Assembly: GCF_043789415.1 (NCBI RefSeq)
Contig: NZ_JBDLLW010000001.1
Location: 2,046,001 to 2,110,000 of the forward strand
DNA: 64,000 bases
Direction of reading: 5' to 3'
Source: Renibacterium sp043789415
GTDB lineage: Bacteria; Actinomycetota; Actinomycetes; Actinomycetales; Micrococcaceae
Every line of letters begins with the position of its first letter. Within the stretch, counting starts at the first letter, position 1. The notes below the pieces were generated by a model. It did no database searches, had not been told where the DNA came from, and worked only from the letters and a program-made list of their open reading frames with translations. Below, piece by piece: positions 1 through 6,400 of the stretch. The translations under genes and the position numbers were made by a program.

Positions 1-104
1 CCACCGAGCCCGTTCACTCCATAAGCCAGGGTCGGTATCAGCCAGCCGTGGGCGATCAGTTCTTTGCCGAAGGCGATTCGTTGTTCTTCGATGGTCGGGG
101 TCAT
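1..104 (-). CDS. Amino acid:[carrier protein] ligase-like protein, N-terminus only (partial)
   Basis: Only the first 34 residues lie in the window; the gene runs off the left edge. ATG at 104 overlaps the stop of the preceding gene (ATGA) and has a GAGGAGAAC ribosome site. The visible N-terminus contains KELIAHGWLIPT followed by GVNGLG, which resembles the start of the atypical seryl-tRNA-synthetase-like enzymes that load Gly or Ala onto a stand-alone carrier protein instead of tRNA. The two upstream genes, a small carrier protein and an acyl-CoA-dehydrogenase-like protein, are typical partners of such ligases, which supports the call. This is inference from a short fragment plus context; the catalytic core is outside the window. 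An alternative is an unrelated acyltransferase or hydrolase. Confidence 0.5.
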   Translation of the reverse strand, partial: MTPTIEEQRIAFGKELIAHGWLIPTLAYGVNGLG

Positions 105-1282
105 CGTTCTCCTCGTGAGACGAGTAGCAGAGTGGAGGTGTGGTTGTAGATTCTGTCGTTATTGACCATCACCGAAGGGCCGATGCTGTCTCGGTACAGG
201 CGAGCGAGACTGAGCGGCGAGCGATTGGCGAATCCGGCGATTCCCACGATCACCATGGCATCCGCTACGATCTTCCGCACCAGATCGGCCGCCGCGACTT
301 TGAGCGTATTCATCGAAATCGCGAATTGCAGGGACTCCAGAACTTCCGGCTGATGCCAGCCGGACTGATAGCGGGCGACGGCGGAACGCACCAGATCAGC
401 CATCGACTGCAGGCTCACCTCAAGCTCGGCGAGTCGCAGAGCGGAGGGCGGAGGGTTATCCGGAGTCTTTCGGGCGGCTCGCTGAACCACTGTCCTGGCG
501 TTCTCCCCGGCTTTACTCGCCATACCGAACCAGACCGATGCCCACAGGGTGTGAGCGGCGGGCAGCATGGTCTCTGCTGAGATCTTCTCGAAAAGATCGT
601 CCAGCACAGCCGCCGCCGTGGTGTTACCGGCGAGTTCGAATCCTTCGGAGCAAGTGCCGCGCATGCCGAGAGCATCCCAGTCGAAGGTCTTGTTCAGCTC
701 ATAGTCGGAGGCTGGAAGGTAGACCAGCACCTGATCGCTCGCGACCGCTTCCGGGTGCCGCCGGGCCGTGACCAGAATGGCATCCGCGTAGCGCCCGTAG
801 GAGATCACCGGGCAGGTCTTCTTGAGTTCGATCATGTCGTTCACGAGTGACTGGACAGCACAGGAGGAGCTACGGCTGTCTCCGCCGATATTGGCCTCGG
901 TGGTGGCTGAGGCCAGCAGTAGCTGCTCGTCCGCGCACTTCCTCAGCGCCTGGCGTAGGTAATCCGAGCGGCCGTGCCGGTCAAGGCAGAGCACTTGGAT
1001 ATAGTGCATCGCCATGATCATTCCGGTTGATGAGCAGACCCGGCCCAGGCGTTCCACAATGCTGCACAATTCGCTGATGGATAGCCCTAATCCGCCGAGT
1101 TCAATGGGCACCGGGGCTCCCAGCAGAGCACCATGGCGAGCGGAGTCAATTGCTTCAACCGGGAATCGTGAGTTCTTGTCGACGTCGTTCGCATTCTGGG
1201 CGGCGATCTCGACCATGGCATCAAGCGCCGACCGGAACCCCTTGTCAGGCAGTACGCTGACGGTTTCTTGCAGCTCAGTCAA
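101..1282 (-). CDS. Acyl-CoA-dehydrogenase-like flavoprotein of a carrier-protein cassette
   Basis: 393 aa with the acyl-CoA dehydrogenase fold: the N-terminal helical region carries FPVEAI and VPIELGGLGLS, and the C-terminal helical bundle ends in SVMVNNDRIYNHTS. The usual catalytic glutamate motif (YEGT type) is not visible near the C-terminus; NDRIYNHT occupies that place, so a redox step on a carrier-bound substrate, or a non-dehydrogenase role, is as likely as classical beta-oxidation. I chose TTG at 1282: it overlaps the stop of the carrier-protein gene and has GGAG about 7 bases upstream. A longer open frame exists to 1387 but starts deep inside the carrier gene. The stop overlaps the next gene's ATG. 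Translational coupling on both sides argues that this enzyme acts on the carrier protein encoded next door. Confidence 0.75.
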   Translation of the reverse strand: MTELQETVSVLPDKGFRSALDAMVEIAAQNANDVDKNSRFPVEAIDSARHGALLGAPVPIELGGLGLSISELCSIVERLGRVCSSTGMIMAMHYIQVLCLDRHGRSDYLRQALRKCADEQLLLASATTEANIGGDSRSSSCAVQSLVNDMIELKKTCPVISYGRYADAILVTARRHPEAVASDQVLVYLPASDYELNKTFDWDALGMRGTCSEGFELAGNTTAAAVLDDLFEKISAETMLPAAHTLWASVWFGMASKAGENARTVVQRAARKTPDNPPPSALRLAELEVSLQSMADLVRSAVARYQSGWHQPEVLESLQFAISMNTLKVAAADLVRKIVADAMVIVGIAGFANRSPLSLARLYRDSIGPSVMVNNDRIYNHTSTLLLVSRGER

Positions 1283-1526
1283 GGCCGATCTCCGTGAGCG
1301 CCGAAGCGATGCTGTTGATTGAGGAGAAGGTGTTCTTGGTGAGCATTTTCTCCGGGAACTCGATATCGAATTCGTCCTCCAGTGCAAGCATCACATTGAC
1401 ACTGGCATGTGAGGTCATGCCAGCAGCATAGAGGTCACCGTCCGCTGCTACATCGTCGATTCCGACGGCGAGCTTGGCGTGGTCGGAGAGGGTTTCGCGG
1501 ATCTTCTTCTCAAGTGTTGATTCCAT
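1275..1526 (-). CDS. Stand-alone acyl/aminoacyl carrier protein
   Basis: 83-aa acidic four-helix carrier protein. The phosphopantetheine attachment region reads DLYAAGMTSHASVNVML followed by EDEFDIEFP; the serine after GMT is the probable prosthetic-group site. This form (TS in place of the DSL of fatty-acid ACP) is the one seen in carriers served by aaRS-like amino acid:carrier-protein ligases. It ends by overlapping the dehydrogenase-like gene and follows the lipoprotein esterase by 77 bp, so it belongs to the same operon as the polysaccharide genes. It is unlikely to be the fatty-acid ACP, which sits among fab genes in relatives. Confidence 0.85.
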   Translation of the reverse strand: MESTLEKKIRETLSDHAKLAVGIDDVAADGDLYAAGMTSHASVNVMLALEDEFDIEFPEKMLTKNTFSSINSIASALTEIGLD

Positions 1527-1603
1527 GATTAGACCTTGTCGTTGTGTACTGATTTTTTTCTTGTGCTGAGCGGGAAGCCCGCTCGAAGTCGAGGATGCTG
1601 ACG

Positions 1604-2674
1604 CTAACCACCCGGAAAAGTGGCAGCACTGAGCCTAGGAAGCAGAGCGCGCAACGCTGCACTCCAACAGTCCCAATTATGCCCACCATCGCAGTCTGGA
1701 AGCTTTTTACCGATCTGATTGACGAATTTGTTATGGCATTGGGATAAAACCGCTCCGAAATCCGTGGCGCTCTGGAAGAGCTGCCCTTCCAGTTGTTTCG
1801 GATCGTCCAGATCAGTTCCCGGTGTGCCCTCACCCGCGTAGAGGGTGATCTTGGTTCCGCTCAGCGCTTGGCACTGTTTCATCGGGTCATGAGCATCCCA
1901 CTGAGCCTCGGAGGTGGTCTTACCGTCGCCGAAGATGGCGTTTTCGTTGCCGGTCAAATCTTTCGATTCGGCTTGGATCAGGCTACGGATCTCAGGCAGC
2001 CCGAGATCTAGCGGTCCGGACAGGCTGGCAGCCGCCGAAAAGAGTTCTGGGCGATCTGCGGCGTAGTGAATCGCTCCGTAGCCGCCGGCCGAGGCTCCCA
2101 CCACGGTGCGGCCCGATCGATGTGCCACTGTCTTGAGGTGACCGTCGACCCAAGGGATCAATTGGTCCAGATGGTAGCTCTGCCATTTCTGCGTGGGCTT
2201 CGCCGCATCACTCCAATCGCTGTACCAGCCGGCCTTTCCATCGTCTGGCATCACGGCGATTTCTTGACGGTCTCCCATGATGGATTCGATATGCCCCTTT
2301 TCTGACCAGTCCTGGTAGGAACTATCGGGGCTGGTCCCCGGGAAGAGGTAAAGCACAGGATAACTCTGGTTCGTGTTGTAGTTGACCGGCAGGGTCACCC
2401 TGAAACCGTTGCCCTGTGAGGTGACCTGATTGTCCACAGAGTCTGTGGAGATCTGCAGGTCGAAGGTCCGCTGGCCCACCTTCTGGGCTCCCAGCACTTT
2501 GATGCCATTGGTTTGGGCGTGGAAATCCGAGGAGGTGAGGAAAGGCACATTGGCCAGATCTTGATCTATGGTGTTGTCCGAGGTGCCGGTGCAAGCGGAG
2601 AGGCAGAGCAGGATGCAGCTAAGCCCGGTGCCAGCGATGAGCATCGCTCGGCGGGATCGGGGCTTCAGACTCAT
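1604..2674 (-). CDS. Lipoprotein esterase, alpha/beta-hydrolase fold (esterase D / antigen 85-like)
   Basis: 356 aa. The N-terminus has a basic stretch, a hydrophobic segment and a lipobox LSAC with the cysteine at about residue 28, so it should be a lipid-anchored exported enzyme. The nucleophile elbow GASAGGYGA (GxSxGG) near residue 195 and the preceding oxyanion-type region (YPVLYLFPG) fit the putative esterase / mycolyltransferase-like family. The ATG overlaps the stop of the glycosyltransferase gene (ATGA). In a polysaccharide operon it could add or remove acyl or aminoacyl esters on the exported glycan; this is inference. The substrate is not predictable from sequence. Confidence 0.8.
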   Translation of the reverse strand: MSLKPRSRRAMLIAGTGLSCILLCLSACTGTSDNTIDQDLANVPFLTSSDFHAQTNGIKVLGAQKVGQRTFDLQISTDSVDNQVTSQGNGFRVTLPVNYNTNQSYPVLYLFPGTSPDSSYQDWSEKGHIESIMGDRQEIAVMPDDGKAGWYSDWSDAAKPTQKWQSYHLDQLIPWVDGHLKTVAHRSGRTVVGASAGGYGAIHYAADRPELFSAAASLSGPLDLGLPEIRSLIQAESKDLTGNENAIFGDGKTTSEAQWDAHDPMKQCQALSGTKITLYAGEGTPGTDLDDPKQLEGQLFQSATDFGAVLSQCHNKFVNQIGKKLPDCDGGHNWDCWSAALRALLPRLSAATFPGG

Positions 2675-3789
2675 CTAGTAGTTCCCACACTGCTATGCGA
2701 GACTGCATGGTGCGCGCTGAGCTCGACAGAGTAGACCTTGAGTAAGGCTTCTCGCTGTGCCTGGACGGTGTTAGATCGCAGGGCGAACTGAGCTTTCTTT
2801 ACCGCGTCAGCCCGGTAGAAGGGATCGCGAAGAGCGTCCCAGAGCGACACCAGCTCGGCCGAAGTCTTGACTTTCAAGGGCAGATCTATGCCTTCAAAGG
2901 CCGGGATGTCTCTGACCACGGTCGCCAGATGCAGAGCGCTCGCTTCCAGAACGGCGAGCGGGAAGCCCTCCCACGCCGCGGTGTGCAGATAGATGTCTTG
3001 GCAGTTGAAAGTCCGGAAGACCTCGGCGCGTGGCAGCCAGCCAGTGACCTTGACTCCTGCTTCTTCCAGGTGATGTGCCAAGGTCTCATCCCCACCGCCG
3101 ACCCAAGTGGCTTCGACGTGATAACCAGCTTTGCGCAAACCGCGGAGCGCCGAGATGAAGAATTCGGGATCCTTCTGTGCACCCAACCGGCCAGCGCCAA
3201 CCACCCTCAGCACCTCGGTGCGAACTGAAACCGAATCCTCTTCACTGCCGCTCAACTCGACTTTTGGCGCCAGATTCGGTAGATAGCTCGCCCGACAGGA
3301 GAGCGGCCAGCGCTCAGCAAGGGCGACTTCTCGAGGAGAGCAGCCAGCGATCAGAGTGGTATTGCGTGATAAAACCGCTTCGATGCCGCGCAGCGCAAAG
3401 CGGATGGCAGCGCTCAGATCGAGCCGCTCAAAGGCATAGCAATGCGGAGTATGGACTTGCTCCAGCTTCCGGCTTTTCAACGCGGCGAGGCGCGCGTAAA
3501 AACCGGCAAAGGATGAGTGTGAATGGACGACGTCGGGCCGCAGGCGCTTGAGCTGCGAACGCACCTCGCGAATGCGTTGAAAATGTCCGGCGGGGAGCTC
3601 AACGACCGATTCGAAGAGCTCTCGCCATTGCTCACCCAGGGCTTTGGTTTCCGGCCTTGAGACGAAGAGCAGGTGGTGTTCCAGTTCGGGAGTGTGGCGC
3701 ACGTAATCGAAGAGCGCTGAGGAGACCCCGCCCCCCATGGCCTCTGTGACATGCAGAATACGACGGGTCTTGCCTTTAGACAGCACCAT
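2671..3789 (-). CDS. Glycosyltransferase family 4 (group 1), GT-B fold
   Basis: 372 aa, cytoplasmic. It begins RRILHVTEAMGGGVSSALF, the glycine-rich loop of GT-B enzymes, and the C-terminal half has RLGAQKDPEFFISALRGL and the nucleotide-sugar site region TAAWEGFPLAVLEASAL with the two glutamates of the E-x7-E motif. It should transfer a hexose from a nucleotide sugar onto the lipid-linked intermediate made by the adjacent phosphosugar transferase. Its start overlaps that gene by 14 bp and its stop overlaps the esterase start, indicating one transcript. Donor and acceptor cannot be told. Confidence 0.88.
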   Translation of the reverse strand: MVLSKGKTRRILHVTEAMGGGVSSALFDYVRHTPELEHHLLFVSRPETKALGEQWRELFESVVELPAGHFQRIREVRSQLKRLRPDVVHSHSSFAGFYARLAALKSRKLEQVHTPHCYAFERLDLSAAIRFALRGIEAVLSRNTTLIAGCSPREVALAERWPLSCRASYLPNLAPKVELSGSEEDSVSVRTEVLRVVGAGRLGAQKDPEFFISALRGLRKAGYHVEATWVGGGDETLAHHLEEAGVKVTGWLPRAEVFRTFNCQDIYLHTAAWEGFPLAVLEASALHLATVVRDIPAFEGIDLPLKVKTSAELVSLWDALRDPFYRADAVKKAQFALRSNTVQAQREALLKVYSVELSAHHAVSHSSVGTTR

Positions 3790-5218
3790 CGCCCCTGACG
3801 ACCGCGGACACGGTCTTCGTCAGGATTTTCAGGTCTTGGCCGAGGCTCCAGTTCTGGGCATAATAGCGATCCAGAATAATGGCTTCTTCCCAGCTGAGCC
3901 TGGAACGGCCGCTGATCTGCCACATCCCGGTCATCCCGGGCAGTACGCCGAGGCGCTGCTTTGCCGCCTGATCGTAAAGCGCGACTTCGGCGGGACGCTG
4001 AGGCCGCGGCCCCACCAGGGACATCGAGCCACCGAAAACGTTGAAGAGCTGGGGCAACTCATCGAGGGAGTAGCGGCGCATGACGCCGCCGATCCGGGTG
4101 ATCCGAGGATCCGAATCGACCTTGAAGAGCGGCTTGTCTGAACTGCCCTGGGCTTTGAGCAAAGCCTGGAGCTGAGCGTCTGCACCGACCACCATGGAAC
4201 GGAACTTCAAGATATTGAAGGGACGCTCGTCAATGCCGATGCGCTCCTGCTTGTAGAACACCGGTCCGGGGCTGCTGAGTTTCACCAGCAGGGTGAGCAC
4301 GGCGAAGAGCGGGGAGAAGATCAGGATGAGCAGTCCGGAACCGACGACGTCCATGATTCGCTTGCCGAGGCGGGTGCCCAGGTGCTGATAAGGCGCATCG
4401 ATTTCGATGACGGTCTTGGTACCTTCGGTGCGGGTTCGCATCCGGCTCGCGCTCATTGGCTGGCCTGAGTAGACCATCCGGATGGCAACGTGCATCTTCC
4501 GCATTTCCCAGCTCAGCCGGTCCACCAGGTCTTGATCGATATGCAGTCCGACGGGCAGTTCTACCGCGGTGGCCTTGGTGAAGCTGATGTAGTTGGTCAG
4601 TTTCTTCACCAGCTCATCGGGATTCGAACGCAGTTCCTCGGTCAAGACGAAGGGGTGGATCTCGCGGTGCGAATCCGAGACGGTCTTTCCCGGGTGCTTG
4701 GCGTCGACCACAGAGATCACGTGATTCGCCTGGAAGCCTTTGAGTACCAAGCGACCCACGATATCCAGGGCGGTGATTACCAGCACGGTGAGCATCGCAC
4801 GGTGCAGCACGATCTCACGGTTCACCAGGAGATTGATGAGATTGGCGCCGGCGAGCACCAGGCTGCAGGCCCAGACAGAAAGCAGCGGCCGCAGCAAGCT
4901 GACCCGTTCCTTGGAGAAGCCCTTGAGCAGGTTCAATGCCAGCAGCCATACTGCGGCTGCGGCTGCGGTGAGCCAGAACTGCTGGGCGTCGGTGAAAGGC
5001 CAGAAAAGTGAACCGAGAATGACTCCCACCACGATCGCCAAGTCGAGTACAACCAGAAGCTCGACGAACCTTGCCGAGCTATGGGTGCGGACCCTGGGTG
5101 TGTAAGGCGAAGAGTCGATGACGGGAACGGCAGCTTCAGAGCTCTGAATGCTCGGTTCTTGAGTCAACGAACGATGTGGACGATGCTTGGCCTTTCGGCG
5201 CTGATCAATCTGAGTCAT
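3776..5218 (-). CDS. Exopolysaccharide sugar-1-phosphate transferase (WbaP/CpsE family)
   Basis: 480 aa. An N-terminal region with about four membrane helices (residues ~50-170) is followed by a soluble CoA-binding-like segment, one more hydrophobic stretch (IMDVVGSGLLILIFSPLF) and the C-terminal catalytic domain with KLSSPGPVFYKQERIG, FNILKFRSM, SLDELPQLFNV and SLVGPRPQ. These are the hallmarks of polyprenyl-phosphate glycosyl-1-phosphate transferases, which place the first sugar phosphate on undecaprenyl phosphate at the membrane. It is the first full-length gene of the operon running to the left edge. The upstream region holds tandem repeats and a short in-frame leader described separately. 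Confidence 0.92.
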   Translation of the reverse strand: MTQIDQRRKAKHRPHRSLTQEPSIQSSEAAVPVIDSSPYTPRVRTHSSARFVELLVVLDLAIVVGVILGSLFWPFTDAQQFWLTAAAAAVWLLALNLLKGFSKERVSLLRPLLSVWACSLVLAGANLINLLVNREIVLHRAMLTVLVITALDIVGRLVLKGFQANHVISVVDAKHPGKTVSDSHREIHPFVLTEELRSNPDELVKKLTNYISFTKATAVELPVGLHIDQDLVDRLSWEMRKMHVAIRMVYSGQPMSASRMRTRTEGTKTVIEIDAPYQHLGTRLGKRIMDVVGSGLLILIFSPLFAVLTLLVKLSSPGPVFYKQERIGIDERPFNILKFRSMVVGADAQLQALLKAQGSSDKPLFKVDSDPRITRIGGVMRRYSLDELPQLFNVFGGSMSLVGPRPQRPAEVALYDQAAKQRLGVLPGMTGMWQISGRSRLSWEEAIILDRYYAQNWSLGQDLKILTKTVSAVVRGDGAV

Positions 5219-5271
5219 GATGCATCGTGCCGTTCGGACATGTAGTGCCGTTCGGACATGGTGAAGTTCAT
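5215..5271 (-). CDS. Possible 18-residue leader peptide upstream of the sugar-phosphate transferase
   Basis: An ATG at 5271, eight bases after GGGGGA, opens a frame encoding MNFTMSERHYMSERHDAS and stopping at TGA 5217-5215, which overlaps the transferase ATG. The peptide contains MSERH twice because of a perfect 16-bp direct repeat with an 18-bp period. This may be a translationally coupled leader or just a duplication near the start. Nothing shows that it is translated. Confidence 0.25.
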   Translation of the reverse strand: MNFTMSERHYMSERHDAS

Positions 5272-5299
5272 TAGTAGTTCCCCCAATTGTTCCCCCAAT
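5227..5299. repeat. Two tandem duplications upstream of the polysaccharide operon
   Basis: GTGCCGTTCGGACATG occurs at 5227-5242 and 5245-5260. GTTCCCCCAAT occurs at 5277-5287 and 5289-5299. Both pairs are exact and lie directly upstream of the transferase start, within the 241-bp gap to the next gene; the second pair duplicates the purine-rich ribosome-site-like stretch as read on the minus strand. They may be regulatory or replication-slippage products. The rest of the gap (5300-5459) is AT-rich and shows no gene. Confidence 0.6.
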
Positions 5300-5459
5300 A
5301 TGCGACTGACCATACCGGCTCAGAGGCGAGTAGGCAAGGACGATCGAAGGTTTGTTGAATCTGGTTCATTTAACTAGTGCGGCAATTCCGCGGATCATGA
5401 CGGAAAAAATTAAGATTTTCCGGAAGAATTTTTGTGGCGTCCTCTGGGTTGTCTCCTGG

Positions 5460-6203
5460 CTAGCGCTGCATGCTTTTCAGGAGCTGATGGAAATTACGAC
5501 TCTGCTGAGGCAGCGCCTCGCAAGCAATCGTGGTTTGGAAGTCCCGAAAAGCCTTGGACAGGGTGATCTGAGCCTGGCAGTTGAGTAAGGTGGCGAAAAG
5601 AGCCGGGGTTCTGGAAGCCAGCACATAGACCGTCCGACCCTCATGCATCATGGTGGCGTCGATACCGCTGAAACTCTGCAGGAAGATCGATCCCAAGGAC
5701 GCCAGCTGGGTCCAGCCCAGCGGTACCGTCCCGGTCCGCTGCGGCACCAAGGTGACGGTCGCCAGCAGCATCTGCTCAGAAGTGCTCTGGTCCTTCAGGT
5801 CGTACAGGGTCTTGGAGAAGTGTGCTCGGGTGCTCAGACCGGTCGCCGGGTCGGTGCAGGAAATCTGCTCCACGTCTTCGGCTTCGCTGACCCAACCTTC
5901 TACGAAAGCCTGAACGACATTGAGGTCGACGTGCTTCATCGAGGCTTTGAAGTAGCAGCGGAAATCGGTGAGGGCTTCAGTGACGCCTACCCCCTGTCGG
6001 CAGCGGGCTGCACCCAATGAACGCGCTGATTCTATAAGAGCAGGGTTTCGCCGCCCCAAGCTGGCAATGCACTCCACTTCGGGGGTCCACCAGTCCTGAG
6101 GGACTTTCCAATAAGAGCGGCTGCTGAGCGACCGCCATCGTCTGATCAGTCGTCGTGAGAGCATGCCGCTGGGCTTGTGTTCCCGGCGGTTGACGAATTC
6201 CAT
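5460..6203 (-). CDS. Degenerate GGDEF-like protein
   Basis: 247 aa. The central segment CTDPATGLSTRAHFSKTLYDL matches the conserved opening of diguanylate cyclase domains (DPLTGLPNR type), but no GGDEF or I-site RxxD is visible further on, so it is probably not an active cyclase. The N-terminal ~110 residues are helical and basic with no recognisable domain. No membrane segment is evident. It sits between the polysaccharide operon and the ECF sigma gene, and could be a nucleotide-sensing or scaffold protein for polysaccharide control. The ribosome site before ATG 6203 is weak. Confidence 0.5.
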   Translation of the reverse strand: MEFVNRREHKPSGMLSRRLIRRWRSLSSRSYWKVPQDWWTPEVECIASLGRRNPALIESARSLGAARCRQGVGVTEALTDFRCYFKASMKHVDLNVVQAFVEGWVSEAEDVEQISCTDPATGLSTRAHFSKTLYDLKDQSTSEQMLLATVTLVPQRTGTVPLGWTQLASLGSIFLQSFSGIDATMMHEGRTVYVLASRTPALFATLLNCQAQITLSKAFRDFQTTIACEALPQQSRNFHQLLKSMQR

Positions 6204-6365
6204 ACTTAGATGTGCTCGCTACCGGGCGATCGTGACGGGAAAATCAGAAATTTTTTGGCCAAATGTCCAAGCTTCCTCAAGACCGTGTTCAGCCCTGCAA
6301 TTTCCGGCCGCCGGGAAGTCGCCGTCGTTTGCCTGAGTGCTGATTGAGAGTCACAATAGAAGGTG

Positions 6366-6382
6366 CTCGCTTTTTAAGCGAG
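6366..6382 (+). promoter_or_regulatory. Small hairpin next to the ribosome site of the ECF sigma gene
   Basis: CTCGCTT and AAGCGAG form a 7-bp stem with a TTT loop, ending 18 bases before ATG 6401 and close to the GAGG at 6394. It could affect translation initiation. It has no U-tract beyond the stem, so it is not a typical terminator. Confidence 0.35.
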
Positions 6383-6400
6383 GAATCAGGACTGAGGATT

